NCBI RefSeq assembly: GCF_018069755.1
Contig: NZ_JAGQDE010000006.1
Span: 124,001-188,000 of the forward strand
Origin: Ideonella aquatica
GTDB lineage: Bacteria > Pseudomonadota > Gammaproteobacteria > Burkholderiales > Burkholderiaceae_C
Length of the DNA: 64,000 nucleotides
Direction: 5' to 3'
Shown here: positions 16,951-25,756 of the stretch, one piece after another
Layout: each line of letters starts with the position of its first letter
Position numbering within the stretch: position 1 is the first letter of the stretch
Translations under genes and position numbers: made by a program
Notes under the pieces: model-generated
What the model saw: the letters and a program-made list of their open reading frames with translations, nothing else
Told to the model about the DNA's origin: nothing
Databases searched by the model: none

Positions 16951-17661
16951 ATGAGGACGATGGGGCTGCTGGGCGGCATGAGCTGGGAATCGACCGCGGT
17001 GTACTACCGCCTGATGAACCAGGGCGTGGCCGCGCGCCGTGGTGGGCTGCACAGCGCGCCGCTGCGCCTGGCCAGCGTGGACTTTGCCGAGGTGGCCGCG
17101 CTGCAGCGCGCCGGCGCCTGGCAGCAGGCCGGCGAACTGCTGGGCCGCACCGGCGCCGGGCTGCGCGCCGCCGGCGCGCAGGCGCTGCTGATCGCCACCA
17201 ACACCATGCACAAGGTGGCCGACACCGTGGTGCGCGAAAGCGGCCTGCCGCTGCTGCACATTGGCGATGCCACCGGCCAGGCGCTGCGCGCCGCGGGCGT
17301 GCGCCGCGCCGGCCTGCTGGGCACGCGCTTCACGATGGAAGACGGCTTCCTGGCGCGCCACCTGAACGAGGGCTACGGCATCGAGGTGGCCGTGCCGCCC
17401 GAGCCCGACCGCGCCGAGGTGCACCGCATCATCTTCGACGAGCTGTGCCGCGGCGTGCAGCACGACTCGTCACGCGCCGCGTTCGCGCGCATCATCGGTG
17501 CGCTGGCCGAGTCCGGCTGCGACGCGGTGATCCTGGGCTGCACCGAGATCTCGCTGCTGGTGGACCCGGCCGCGCCCGGCTGGCCCGTGCCCCTGTTCGA
17601 CACCACCGCGCTGCATGCGCAGGCCGCGGTGGACTGGATGCTGCAAGAGGAGACCGCATGA
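16951..17661 (+). CDS. Asp/Glu racemase family protein (YgeA-like amino-acid racemase)
   Basis: A 236-residue PLP-independent racemase with the MGLLGGMSWEST start typical of the family. The C-terminal catalytic Cys is present in ILGCTEISLL. The first catalytic position reads ATNTMHK, where classical aspartate racemases have a Cys, and this Thr is shared with E. coli YgeA, a broad-range racemase. It therefore probably interconverts L- and D-amino acids with low specificity. It begins right after the transporter and overlaps the following aminotransferase start by 4 bases (ATGA), implying translational coupling. Confidence 0.85.
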   Translation: MRTMGLLGGMSWESTAVYYRLMNQGVAARRGGLHSAPLRLASVDFAEVAALQRAGAWQQAGELLGRTGAGLRAAGAQALLIATNTMHKVADTVVRESGLPLLHIGDATGQALRAAGVRRAGLLGTRFTMEDGFLARHLNEGYGIEVAVPPEPDRAEVHRIIFDELCRGVQHDSSRAAFARIIGALAESGCDAVILGCTEISLLVDPAAPGWPVPLFDTTALHAQAAVDWMLQEETA

Positions 17662-18869
17662 ACACCCCGTGGACTTTGGCGCGCCGCGCCGACCGCCTGA
17701 ACCCGTCGATCATCCGCGAGATCCTCAAGGTCACCGAGCAGCCCGGCGTGCTGTCCTTGGCCGGCGGCCTGCCCTCGGCCGAGACCTTTCCGATCGAGGC
17801 GATGCGCGAAGCCTGCGCCCAGGTGCTGACCGACACGCCGAAAGAGGCGCTGCAATACGCCGCCAGCGAGGGTTACGGCCCGCTGCGCGAATGGGTGGCA
17901 GCCACGCTGAACGCGCAAGGCCAGCAGGTGAACGCGGCGCAGGTGCTGATCACCACCGGCTCGCAGCAGGGGCTGGACCTGGTGGCCAAGGTGCTGGTCG
18001 ATGCCGGCGCGCCGGTCGCCGTGGAAACGCCCACCTACCTGGGCGCGCTGCAGGCCTTCGCGCCCTTCGAGCCGATCTTCGCCAGCGTGGCCAGCGACCA
18101 CGAGGGCCCGCTGCCCGGCGCGATCGAGGCGCTGCGCCACGACGCGCCCGGCTGCCGCTTCCTGTACGTGCTGCCCAACTTCCAGAACCCCTCGGGCCGC
18201 GTGATGCCCGAGGCGCGCCGCCAGGCGGTGGTGGCCGCGGCCCAGGCGGCGCGCGTGCCGCTGGTGGAGGACAACCCCTACGGCGACCTGTGGTTCGACG
18301 CGCCGCCCGCGCGCCCGCTGGCCGCGCGCTGGGCCGAGGGCACGGTCTACCTGGGCTCGTTCTCCAAGGTGCTGGCGCCGGGTCTGCGCCTGGGCTATGT
18401 GGTGGCGCCACCCGCGCTGCACCCCAAGCTGCTGCAGGCCAAGCAGGCGGCCGACCTGCACACGCCGGGCTTCAACCAGCGCGTGGTGCACCAGGTCATC
18501 AAGGACGGCTTCCTGGACCAGCACATCCCCACCATCCGCGCGCGCTACCGCGCCCAGCGCGATGCGATGGCCGCTGCGCTGACCGAGCACCTGCCCGCCG
18601 GCAGCGAGTGGAGTGCGCCGCAGGGCGGCATGTTCTTCTGGGTGCGCCTGCCCGCCGGCTGCCACGCGATGGCCATGCTCGACAGCGCCGTGAAGGCCGG
18701 CGTGGCCTATGTGCCGGGCGAGGCCTTCTACGCCCACGCGCCCGACCGCCGCACGATCCGCCTGTCCTTCGTGACGCTGGGTCCTGCGGAGATCCGCCAG
18801 GCCGTGGCGCTGCTGGGCGGCGTGATCCGCCGCCACCTGAACGAGGAGCTGCAGGAGGACACGCCGTGA
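17658..18869 (+). CDS. PLP-dependent aminotransferase (class I, 2-aminoadipate/LysN type)
   Basis: A 403-residue fold-type I aminotransferase. Visible features are VLSLAGGLPSAETFP near the start, ITTGSQQGLDLVAK, PNFQNPSGR, VEDNPYGDLW and the PLP lysine in YLGSFSKVLAPGLRLGY, with the substrate-carboxylate arginine in TIRLSFV near the end. The start motif and the ProAsnPheGlnAsnPro segment are typical of the MocR-like aminotransferase group including 2-aminoadipate aminotransferase. It overlaps the racemase by 4 bases upstream and PhzF by 4 bases downstream. The substrate is not fixed by sequence. Confidence 0.87.
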   Translation: MNTPWTLARRADRLNPSIIREILKVTEQPGVLSLAGGLPSAETFPIEAMREACAQVLTDTPKEALQYAASEGYGPLREWVAATLNAQGQQVNAAQVLITTGSQQGLDLVAKVLVDAGAPVAVETPTYLGALQAFAPFEPIFASVASDHEGPLPGAIEALRHDAPGCRFLYVLPNFQNPSGRVMPEARRQAVVAAAQAARVPLVEDNPYGDLWFDAPPARPLAARWAEGTVYLGSFSKVLAPGLRLGYVVAPPALHPKLLQAKQAADLHTPGFNQRVVHQVIKDGFLDQHIPTIRARYRAQRDAMAAALTEHLPAGSEWSAPQGGMFFWVRLPAGCHAMAMLDSAVKAGVAYVPGEAFYAHAPDRRTIRLSFVTLGPAEIRQAVALLGGVIRRHLNEELQEDTP

Positions 18870-19699
18870 TCCACCGCTTCACGCAGCTGGATGTGTTCAC
18901 CGCCGTGCCGCTGCGCGGCAACCCGCTGGCCGTGGTGCACGACGCCGACGGCCTGAGCGACGCGCAGATGGCCGCCTTCGCGCGCTGGACCAACCTGAGC
19001 GAAACCACCTTCCTGCTCACGCCCACGCAGGCCGAGGCCGACTACCGCGTGCGCATCTTCACCCCCGGCGGTGAGCTGCCCTTTGCCGGCCACCCCACGC
19101 TGGGCAGCGCCCACGCCTGGCTGGCCGCGGGCGGGGATGCCAAGCGCCCGGGGATGGTGGTGCAGGAATGCGGCGTGGGCCTGGTGCGCGTGAAGCGCGA
19201 CGGCGCGCGCCTGGCGTTTGCGGCACCGCCGCTGCGGCGCACGGGCGCGGCCGATGCCATGGTGCGCGCGCAGGTGGCGGCGGCGCTGCGCCTGAGCGAC
19301 GCCGATCTGCTGGCCGTGGAGTGGGTCGACAACGGCCCCGGCTGGGTCGCCGCACAGCTGGCCGACGCGGACGCCGTGCTGCGCCTGCAGCCCGACTTCG
19401 CCGCGATGCGCGGCCTGAAGCTGGGCGTGGTGGGCGCCTACCCGGCGGGCGCCGAATGCGCCTTCGAGGTGCGTGCCTTCGTGCCCGGCCTGGGCGTGCC
19501 CGAGGACCCGGTCACCGGCAGCCTCAACGCCGGCCTGGCGCAGTGGCTGATCGGCAGCGGCCGGGCGCCCGCGCGCTATGTGGCCTCGCAAGGCCTGGCG
19601 CTGGGCCGGGCCGGCCGGGTGCACGTGGCGCAGGACGGCGACACGGTGTGGATCGGCGGCGATGTGGCGCCGTGCATCAGCGGCACGGTCAGTCTCTGA
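18866..19699 (+). CDS. PhzF-family isomerase/epimerase-like protein
   Basis: A 277-residue protein starting at GTG within the stop of the previous gene (GTGA overlap). It shows the PhzF pattern: FTQLDVFTAVPLRGNPLAVV at the N-terminus, the catalytic Glu in NLSETTFLL (about residue 46), FTPGGELPFAGHPTLGSA, and a second-half mirror VPEDPVTGSLNAGLAQWL. PhzF converts a phenazine precursor, but most genomic homologues have unknown substrates in amino-acid-like metabolism. Coupling to a racemase and an aminotransferase suggests action on an unusual amino acid or its product. No other phenazine gene is present. Confidence 0.87.
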   Translation: MIHRFTQLDVFTAVPLRGNPLAVVHDADGLSDAQMAAFARWTNLSETTFLLTPTQAEADYRVRIFTPGGELPFAGHPTLGSAHAWLAAGGDAKRPGMVVQECGVGLVRVKRDGARLAFAAPPLRRTGAADAMVRAQVAAALRLSDADLLAVEWVDNGPGWVAAQLADADAVLRLQPDFAAMRGLKLGVVGAYPAGAECAFEVRAFVPGLGVPEDPVTGSLNAGLAQWLIGSGRAPARYVASQGLALGRAGRVHVAQDGDTVWIGGDVAPCISGTVSL

Positions 19700-19705
19700 G
19701 CCCCA

Positions 19706-20176
19706 TCAAGCGATCGGCAACGCCAGGCTGCGCTTGAGCGGCTCGATCACCACCTGGGTGGTGATGCGGCTGAGCTGCGGCACCTCGGCCATCAGGCGTG
19801 CGCACAGCGCGTCGTAGGCCGGCATGTCGGGCGCCAGCACCAGTGCCACCAGGTCGGCCTCGCCGGTCACGTACCAGGCCTGCTGCACCGCCGGCTCGGC
19901 GGCCAGCCAGGCCCTCAGCCGCGGCAGCGCGGCGTAGTTGTCGCGGCCGATGGTCAGGCCGGCAATCAGCGTCAGGCCGCGGCCCATCACCGCGGGGTCG
20001 AGCACCGCCACCTCGGCCTGGATCACGCCGCGCTCACGCAGCCGCTTCAAGCGCCGCTGCACCGCCGAGGCCGACAGTCCGATCTCGGCGGCCAGCGTCT
20101 CGGCCTTGCAATGCGCATCGGCCTGCATGCGGGTCAGCAGGTGGCGGTCGAAGTCGTCCAGCTCGGGCAGGCTCAT
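19706..20176 (-). CDS. Lrp/AsnC-family transcriptional regulator
   Basis: A 156-residue regulator with an N-terminal helix-turn-helix (FDRHLLTRMQADAHCKAETLAAEIGLSAS) and a C-terminal RAM domain (about 70-150, AWYVTGEADLVALV). Members sense amino acids and control nearby amino-acid genes. It is divergent from the Cys/Met-metabolism enzyme gene with about 100 bases between them, and convergent with PhzF. The likely target is the divergent gene and the homocysteine methyltransferase behind it, by analogy with other Lrp-type genes. Confidence 0.87.
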   Translation of the reverse strand: MSLPELDDFDRHLLTRMQADAHCKAETLAAEIGLSASAVQRRLKRLRERGVIQAEVAVLDPAVMGRGLTLIAGLTIGRDNYAALPRLRAWLAAEPAVQQAWYVTGEADLVALVLAPDMPAYDALCARLMAEVPQLSRITTQVVIEPLKRSLALPIA

Positions 20177-20281
20177 GGGCGCGCAGTCTAGCCGCGTGGT
20201 CGCGGCCCGGACTGCGGCCGGACCGCATCCGCTGGGCCCGCAACGCGGCCACGCCGCGTGCACGACGCCGACACTGTGGCG

Positions 20282-21556
20282 ATGTCCGACCGACCCGCGA
20301 TCGATCCCGCCTGGGGCCTGGCCACCACCGCGCTGCAAGCCCACCTGCAGCCCGACGCCGCCACCGGCGCGATTCAGCCGGGCATCGCGATGTCGGTCAA
20401 CCACCTGTTCACGCCGGGCGAGGCCGCCTTCTCGGCCCAGGGCGTGGATGACCTGGCCCAGCTGCCTTACCTCTACGCCCGCTGGGGCAACCCCACGGTG
20501 CGACAGCTGGAGCAGCGCCTGGCCGCGCTGGAAGGCGCCGAGGACGCGCTGGCCACCGCCACCGGCGTGGCTGCGGTGGCCGCCGTCTGTTTCGGCCTGC
20601 TGCGCGCGGGCGACCATGTGCTGCTCAGCGACGTCTGCTATGCCGGCGCGCAGGAGCTGGTGCGCACGCTGCTGCCGGACTTTGGCGTGGCGGTCAGCGC
20701 GGTCAACCTGTCGGACCTGGAGGCCGTGCGCGCCGCGATGCGGCCCGCGACGCGGCTGGTCCATGCCGAGACGCCCTGCAACCCGCTGCTGCGCCTGACC
20801 GACCTGCGCGCGCTGGCCGACATCGCGCATGCGCAGGGCGCACTGCTGTCGGTGGACTCCACACTCGCCACGCCGGTGTTCAGCCGTCCGCTGGACCACG
20901 GTGCCGACCTGGTGCTGCACTCGCTGACCAAGTTCATCAACGGCCATGGCGACGCGCTGGGCGGCGCGGTGATCGGGCCGCGCGCGCTGATCGCCCGCCT
21001 GCGGGCGCGGGCCGGCGTGTACCTGGGCGCCACGCTGTCGGCGCACAACGCCTGGCTGATCCTGCGCGGCATCGACACTCTGGACGTGCGCCTGCGCCGC
21101 GCCGCCGAGTCGGCCGGCCAGATCGCCCGCTTCCTGCAACAGCACCCCGCCGTGCGCGCCGTCACCTGGCCCGGGCTGCCCGACCACCCGCAGCATGCGC
21201 TGGCGCAGCGCCAGATGCCGGGCTTCGGCGCGGTGCTGACCTTTCAGGTCCACGCGCCCGGCCCGCAGGTGGCCCAGCGCCTGGCGCGCCACCTGCGCGT
21301 GGCGCACTACGCCTTCTCGCTGGGCCACCAGCGCAGCCTGGTGGTCTGGCTGGGCACCGACGAGATGCTGACCAGCAGCTACCCGCTGCAGGGCGCCGCG
21401 CTGGCCGACTACCGGCGCTTTGCCGGCGACGGCGTGTTCCGCCTGAGCGTGGGCCTGGAAGACCCGGCCGACCTGATCGCCGACCTGGACCAGGCGCTGC
21501 GCGCCAGCGATGATCTCCCCCCGCACCCGAATCACACCGATGACCCTGCGCCCTGA
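20282..21556 (+). CDS. Cys/Met-metabolism PLP enzyme (cystathionine lyase/synthase-like)
   Basis: A 424-residue trans-sulfuration-family enzyme. It has YARWGNPTV near residue 70, ATATGVAAVAA, HAETPCNPLLRLTDL, the DSTLATP segment and the PLP lysine in HSLTKFINGHGDALGG. The family includes cystathionine gamma-synthase, cystathionine beta-lyase and methionine gamma-lyase, which cannot be separated here. Its neighbour downstream is a homocysteine S-methyltransferase and its divergent neighbour an Lrp regulator, so a role in methionine or homocysteine turnover is likely. The ATG at 20282 is chosen over an upstream GTG at 20258. Confidence 0.83.
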   Translation: MSDRPAIDPAWGLATTALQAHLQPDAATGAIQPGIAMSVNHLFTPGEAAFSAQGVDDLAQLPYLYARWGNPTVRQLEQRLAALEGAEDALATATGVAAVAAVCFGLLRAGDHVLLSDVCYAGAQELVRTLLPDFGVAVSAVNLSDLEAVRAAMRPATRLVHAETPCNPLLRLTDLRALADIAHAQGALLSVDSTLATPVFSRPLDHGADLVLHSLTKFINGHGDALGGAVIGPRALIARLRARAGVYLGATLSAHNAWLILRGIDTLDVRLRRAAESAGQIARFLQQHPAVRAVTWPGLPDHPQHALAQRQMPGFGAVLTFQVHAPGPQVAQRLARHLRVAHYAFSLGHQRSLVVWLGTDEMLTSSYPLQGAALADYRRFAGDGVFRLSVGLEDPADLIADLDQALRASDDLPPHPNHTDDPAP

Positions 21557-21593
21557 CCCCATCGCCGCCTAGCTGGAACGCCGGCCCCACCTG

Positions 21594-22484
21594 GTGCTCG
21601 ACGGCGCGCTGGCCACCGAGCTGGAGCGCCGCGGCGCTGACCTGCGCGATGCGCTGTGGTCAGCGCGCCTGCTGATCGAGCAACCGGATCTGATCCGCGC
21701 GGTGCACCTGGACTATTTCCGCGCCGGGGCCGATGTGGCCACCACCGCCAGCTACCAGGCCAGCTTCGAAGGCTTCGCGCGGCGCGGGCTGTCGCACGAC
21801 GACGCCGCGGCGCTGATGCGCCTGTCGGTGCGCCTGGCCACCGAAGCGCGTGACCAGGCGCTGGCCGAGCGCCCTGCCGACGATGCCCGGCCCGCACCGC
21901 TGGTGGCGGCCTCCATCGGCCCCTATGGCGCGGTGCTGGCCGACGGCTCCGAGTACCGCGGCCACTACGGCCTGGACGAGGCCGCGCTGATCGCCTTCCA
22001 CCGCCCGCGCCTGCAGCTGCTGGCCGCCAGCGGCGCCGATCTGCTGGCCTGTGAGACCCTTCCCTGCATCGCCGAGGCGCGTGCGCTGGCGCGGCTGATG
22101 GACGAGGTGGGCGCGCGCGGCTGGATCAGCTTCAGCGCGCGCGACGGCGGCCACATCTGCGAGGGCGACGCCATCGAAGACGCGGTGGCCGCGGTGCAGG
22201 GCCATGACAGCGTGGTGGCCCTCGGCATCAACTGCACCGCCCCGCAGCACGTGGCCGAGCTGCTGGCGCGCGCCCGCACCCGCACGGCCAAACCACTGCT
22301 GGCCTACCCGAACGCCGGCGAGACCTGGGACGCCCAGGCCAAGCAATGGCTGCCCTCGGCCGAGTGCGCGCACCGGCCGTTTGAGGACATGGCCATGGAC
22401 TGGGCCGCCGTCGGCGCGCGCCTGATTGGCGGCTGCTGCCGCACCGGGCCGGCGCAGATCGCGGCGCTGACCCGGCGTTGGTAA
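21594..22484 (+). CDS. mmuM: homocysteine S-methyltransferase with amber codon before the usable start
   Basis: The product is a Pfam S-methyl-trans type enzyme. It has LDGALATELERRGADL, SIGPYGAVLADGSEYRG, and the zinc-binding cysteines in GINCTAP and IGGCCRTGP. It transfers a methyl group, probably from S-methylmethionine, to homocysteine. The expected N-terminus is present upstream in the same frame from an ATG at 21540 (MTLRPDPIAA), but codon 11 is TAG (21570-21572), where Gln would be one base change away (CAG). The next start is a GTG at 21594, which would give 296 residues missing about 18. Translation may restart there, with reduced output. The ATG overlaps the previous gene by 17 bases, pointing to coupling. 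Confidence 0.8.
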   Translation: MLDGALATELERRGADLRDALWSARLLIEQPDLIRAVHLDYFRAGADVATTASYQASFEGFARRGLSHDDAAALMRLSVRLATEARDQALAERPADDARPAPLVAASIGPYGAVLADGSEYRGHYGLDEAALIAFHRPRLQLLAASGADLLACETLPCIAEARALARLMDEVGARGWISFSARDGGHICEGDAIEDAVAAVQGHDSVVALGINCTAPQHVAELLARARTRTAKPLLAYPNAGETWDAQAKQWLPSAECAHRPFEDMAMDWAAVGARLIGGCCRTGPAQIAALTRRW

Positions 22485-22506
22485 GACGCGGCGGCACAAT
22501 CGCCGC

Positions 22507-23187
22507 ATGCAGCACACTGAAGTCGACCATCTGGTGGTGGCCGCCGCCACGCTGGCCCAGGCCGCCGCCTGGGCCGAGACCACGCTGGGCGTGACGCCGC
22601 AGCCCGGCGGCCGCCACGCGCTGATGAGCACGCACAACCTGCTGCTCGGCCTGGCCGGCAGCGTGTACCCGCAGAGCTACCTGGAGCTGATCGCGATCGA
22701 CCCCGAGGCCCCCGCACCCGGCCGCGCGCGTTGGTTCGGCCTGGACGATGGCGCGCTGCAGGCGCGCCTGGCCGCGCAGGGCCCCGAGTTGGTCGGCTTC
22801 GTCGCCCGCTCCGGCATGGTCGACATGCACCGCTGGGGCCTGATCAACGCGCGCTTCCAGCCCGGCCCGATCCTGTCGGCCAGCCGTGAGACGCCCGAGG
22901 GCCTGCTCAGCTGGAAGATCGTGGTGGCCGACGACGGCCGACCGCTGGCCGGTGGCGCGGTGCCCACGCTGATCCAGTGGTCCGGCACGCACCCCGCCGA
23001 GCGCCTCGCCCCCAGCGGACTGGACCTGACGGCGCTGACCGTGCGCGGCCTGCCCGATCTGGCGCACCAGGTGCTGCGCCTGCGCCCCCTCACCCGCGAA
23101 CCGCTGCCCGGCCCGGCGCTGCAGGCCACGCTGATCACGCCGCGCGGCCCCGTCATCCTGACCACCGCGCAGCACGCGCCGGGCTGA
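22507..23187 (+). CDS. VOC-family (glyoxalase-like) protein
   Basis: A 226-residue protein that begins EVDHLVVAAATLAQAAAW, the typical first strand and helix of the glyoxalase-like domain, followed by GGRHALMSTHNLLLGL and SYLELIAIDP with metal-ligand-like His and Glu. The second half (LTALTVRGLPDLAHQVL) repeats the fold. The family is widespread and mostly of unknown substrate (PF13468-like). It is separated from mmuM by 22 bases and could be co-transcribed. The reaction cannot be given. Confidence 0.75.
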   Translation: MQHTEVDHLVVAAATLAQAAAWAETTLGVTPQPGGRHALMSTHNLLLGLAGSVYPQSYLELIAIDPEAPAPGRARWFGLDDGALQARLAAQGPELVGFVARSGMVDMHRWGLINARFQPGPILSASRETPEGLLSWKIVVADDGRPLAGGAVPTLIQWSGTHPAERLAPSGLDLTALTVRGLPDLAHQVLRLRPLTREPLPGPALQATLITPRGPVILTTAQHAPG

Positions 23188-23206
23188 TCAGGCACACTGT
23201 CGCCCG

Positions 23207-23563
23207 ATGACCCGCCCGACCCTGCTCCGCCACTGGCACCAGCGCCTCGCCGTGCTGGCGCTGGGCGCACTGCTGGGTCTGCAGTTGCTGGGGCTGTGGC
23301 ACGGCATCGCCCATGCCCTGCCGGCGCCACCGCAGGCCACCCAGTCAACGGCCCACGCGCCGCACGACCCCTGGGGCCACACGGCGGGAGACCTGGCCTG
23401 CGAGCTGCTGGACCACCTGGCCCAGCTCACACCGCTGTCCGCCGCGCCAGTGGCACTGGCGGCAGCGCCACTGCCAGCCGCCGCCCCCGGCGCGCCCGCG
23501 CCCGCGGGCCGCGCGGCCGACACCCCGTCGGCCTTCCGCGCGCGCGCACCGCCACAGGCCTGA
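23207..23563 (+). CDS. small membrane/exported protein upstream of a TonB receptor
   Basis: A 118-residue protein with one N-terminal hydrophobic segment (about residues 12-30, AVLALGALLGLQLLGLW), then HGIAHA, a His-containing stretch and the CELLDHLAQL motif, ending in a low-complexity Ala/Pro-rich tail. Small proteins with an N-terminal helix, an early His and a later CxLxDxL motif often precede TonB-dependent metal receptors in Burkholderiales. The role is unknown, with metal binding or delivery as a guess. It lies 100 bases before the receptor gene. Confidence 0.6.
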   Translation: MTRPTLLRHWHQRLAVLALGALLGLQLLGLWHGIAHALPAPPQATQSTAHAPHDPWGHTAGDLACELLDHLAQLTPLSAAPVALAAAPLPAAAPGAPAPAGRAADTPSAFRARAPPQA

Positions 23564-23662
23564 GCGTTCCCCACCCTTGTCCGCCGCCTGAGCCCCACGG
23601 CCCTGGTGGCGCCCTTGCTGTGGTCGCGCCCGCTCGCGGGCCGGCCGAACGTTCGAGTCTTC

Positions 23663-25672
23663 ATGCGCCTCACCCTGATTGCTGCCGCCTGCGTCGCGGC
23701 CTGGCCCGCCTGGGCCCAAGATGCCTCCGTCGCCGCCCCCTCCCAACAAATCATCGTCACCGGCAACCCGCTGCGCCAGGCCGACCCGGCCGCGCCCGCG
23801 TCGGTGCTCAGCGAGGAGGCCCTGGCCACCCGCCGCAGCAGCACGCTGGGCGAAACGCTGGACGGCCTGCCGGGCGTGGCCGCCACCGGCTTCGGCCCCA
23901 ATGCCAGCCGGCCGGTGATCCGCGGCCAGGACGGCGACCGCATCCGCATCCTCAGCAATGCCGGTGCGTCGCTGGACGCCTCCAGCCTGAGCTTCGACCA
24001 CGCCGTGCCGCTGGACCCGCTGGTGATCGAGCGCATCGAGGTGCTGCGCGGCCCGGCGGCGCTGCTGTACGGCGGCAGCGCACTGGGCGGCGTGGTCAAC
24101 GCGATCGACAACCGCATTCCGAAGTCGCCGCTGGCGCCGCTGTCGGGTGCGCTGGAGTTGCGCGGCGGCGGTGCGGCCAGCGAGCGTGCGCTCTCAGGCC
24201 TGGTCGAAGGCGGTGTCGACGGCCTGGCCTGGCATGCCGATGCCTTTGCCCGGCGCACCAGCGACCTGGCGGTGCCGCGCTTCACCGTGGACGGCGACAG
24301 CCGCACCCGTGTGATCAACTCGGCCAGTGACGCCAAAGGCGGCGCGCTGGGCGTGTCGCGGGTCTGGCAGGACGGCTATGTCGGCGCGAGCGTCGACACC
24401 TACCGCAACGACTATGGCGTGGTGGTGGAGGAAGACATCAGCATCTCGATGAAGCGCGACAAGCTGGCCCTGGCCGGCGAGTGGCGCGCGCTGCCCGGTC
24501 CGATCAGCACGGTGCGCGCGCAGGCCGCCTTCACCGACTACCAGCACCAGGAGATTGAAGGCACCGGCGAGGTGGGCACCACCTTTGCCACCAAGGGCAG
24601 TGACGCCCGCATCGAGGTCGTGCAGACCTCCACCGCGCTGGGCGCCGGCCGGCTCGACGGCGCCTGGGGCCTGCAGTGGGAGCGATCGCGCTTCTCGGCC
24701 CTGGGTGAGGAGGCCTTTGTACCGACGACGCGCACTCAGCAACTGGCGCTGTTCGGCCTGCAGCGCTGGAGCCTGAACAAGGAATGGCACCTCAGTGCCG
24801 GCCTGCGTGGCGAGCGGGTGCAGGTCGACTCCGATGGCGATGCCGATGGCGGCACGCCGCGCTTCGGTCCGGCGCGGCAGCGCCACTTCCACCCCTTGAA
24901 CCTGTCGCTGGCCGCCGGCTGGCGTCTGGGCGAGGGCTGGGAGGCCAGCGCCAGCCTGGCGCGCTCGCAACGCGCGCCCACCTCCTACGAGCTGTACGCC
25001 GACGGCGTGCATGCTGCCACCGCGGCCTACGAGCGCGGCAACCTGAACCAGGCGGTGGAGAGCGGTCGCCAGTTCGATCTGGGCCTGGCCTGGCAGGGCG
25101 GCCCCCACAGTGCCCGTATCAGCCTGTTCCACAGCCGCTTCAGCAACTACATCGCGCTGGCCGCCACCGGCACCGACTTCACCACCGACGAGGGTGACCT
25201 GGTGCCGATCTACGAATTCCGCGGCGTGCCGGCGCGCCTGCACGGCCTGGAGGCCGAAGGCCGCTGGCAGGCCTGGTCACAGGCCGGCCAGACACTGACG
25301 CTGGAAGCCCAGGCCGACCTGGTGCGCGGCGAGCGCAGCGACACCGGCGAGCCGCTGCCGCGCCTGGCGCCCTGGCGCGTGTCGCTGGCGGCGGATTGGC
25401 AGAGCGGCCCCTGGGGCCTGCGCCTGGACGTGCAGCACGCCGCCCGCCAGGACCGCGTGGACGCCAACGACACGCCCACCCCCGGCTGGACCCTGGCCCA
25501 CCTGCGCGCCAGCTGGACCACCCGCCTGGCCGGCCACGACACGGTGCTGTTCGCGCGCGTCAACAACCTGGGCAACACCCTGGCCACCTCGGCCAGCGCA
25601 ATTCCCACGGTGCGCGCGCTGTCGCCGCTGCCGGGGCGCAGCCTGGCGGCGGGGGTGCGGGTGGCGTTCTGA
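23663..25672 (+). CDS. TonB-dependent outer-membrane receptor (ZnuD-like)
   Basis: A 669-residue receptor with a signal peptide (MRLTLIAAACVAAWPAWAQD), a short N-terminal segment IIVTGNPL, the plug domain (LGETLDGLPGVAATGFGPNASRP, VIRGQDGDRIRIL, EVLRGPAALLYGG) and a beta-barrel ending in aromatic Phe (RVAF). The segment from GQDGDR to DHAVPLDPLVIERIEVLRGP resembles the zinc receptor ZnuD of Neisseria more than siderophore receptors. It lacks a long His-rich loop. The ATG at 23663 is chosen because the signal peptide starts there. It probably imports zinc or another small metal complex with TonB-ExbBD energy. Confidence 0.82.
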   Translation: MRLTLIAAACVAAWPAWAQDASVAAPSQQIIVTGNPLRQADPAAPASVLSEEALATRRSSTLGETLDGLPGVAATGFGPNASRPVIRGQDGDRIRILSNAGASLDASSLSFDHAVPLDPLVIERIEVLRGPAALLYGGSALGGVVNAIDNRIPKSPLAPLSGALELRGGGAASERALSGLVEGGVDGLAWHADAFARRTSDLAVPRFTVDGDSRTRVINSASDAKGGALGVSRVWQDGYVGASVDTYRNDYGVVVEEDISISMKRDKLALAGEWRALPGPISTVRAQAAFTDYQHQEIEGTGEVGTTFATKGSDARIEVVQTSTALGAGRLDGAWGLQWERSRFSALGEEAFVPTTRTQQLALFGLQRWSLNKEWHLSAGLRGERVQVDSDGDADGGTPRFGPARQRHFHPLNLSLAAGWRLGEGWEASASLARSQRAPTSYELYADGVHAATAAYERGNLNQAVESGRQFDLGLAWQGGPHSARISLFHSRFSNYIALAATGTDFTTDEGDLVPIYEFRGVPARLHGLEAEGRWQAWSQAGQTLTLEAQADLVRGERSDTGEPLPRLAPWRVSLAADWQSGPWGLRLDVQHAARQDRVDANDTPTPGWTLAHLRASWTTRLAGHDTVLFARVNNLGNTLATSASAIPTVRALSPLPGRSLAAGVRVAF

Positions 25673-25756
25673 TCGGCACACACCGCGACAATGGGCATGG
25701 GCGGCCTGGAACAGGTAGGTGGCTAGGGCCAGCCCAGTCGGCAAGGTCTTCAATGG

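Noticed and set aside
23646-23655. CGAACGTTCG palindrome just before the TonB receptor start
   Set aside because: Only ten bases long and of a kind common in GC-rich DNA. It does not match known Zur or Fur boxes.
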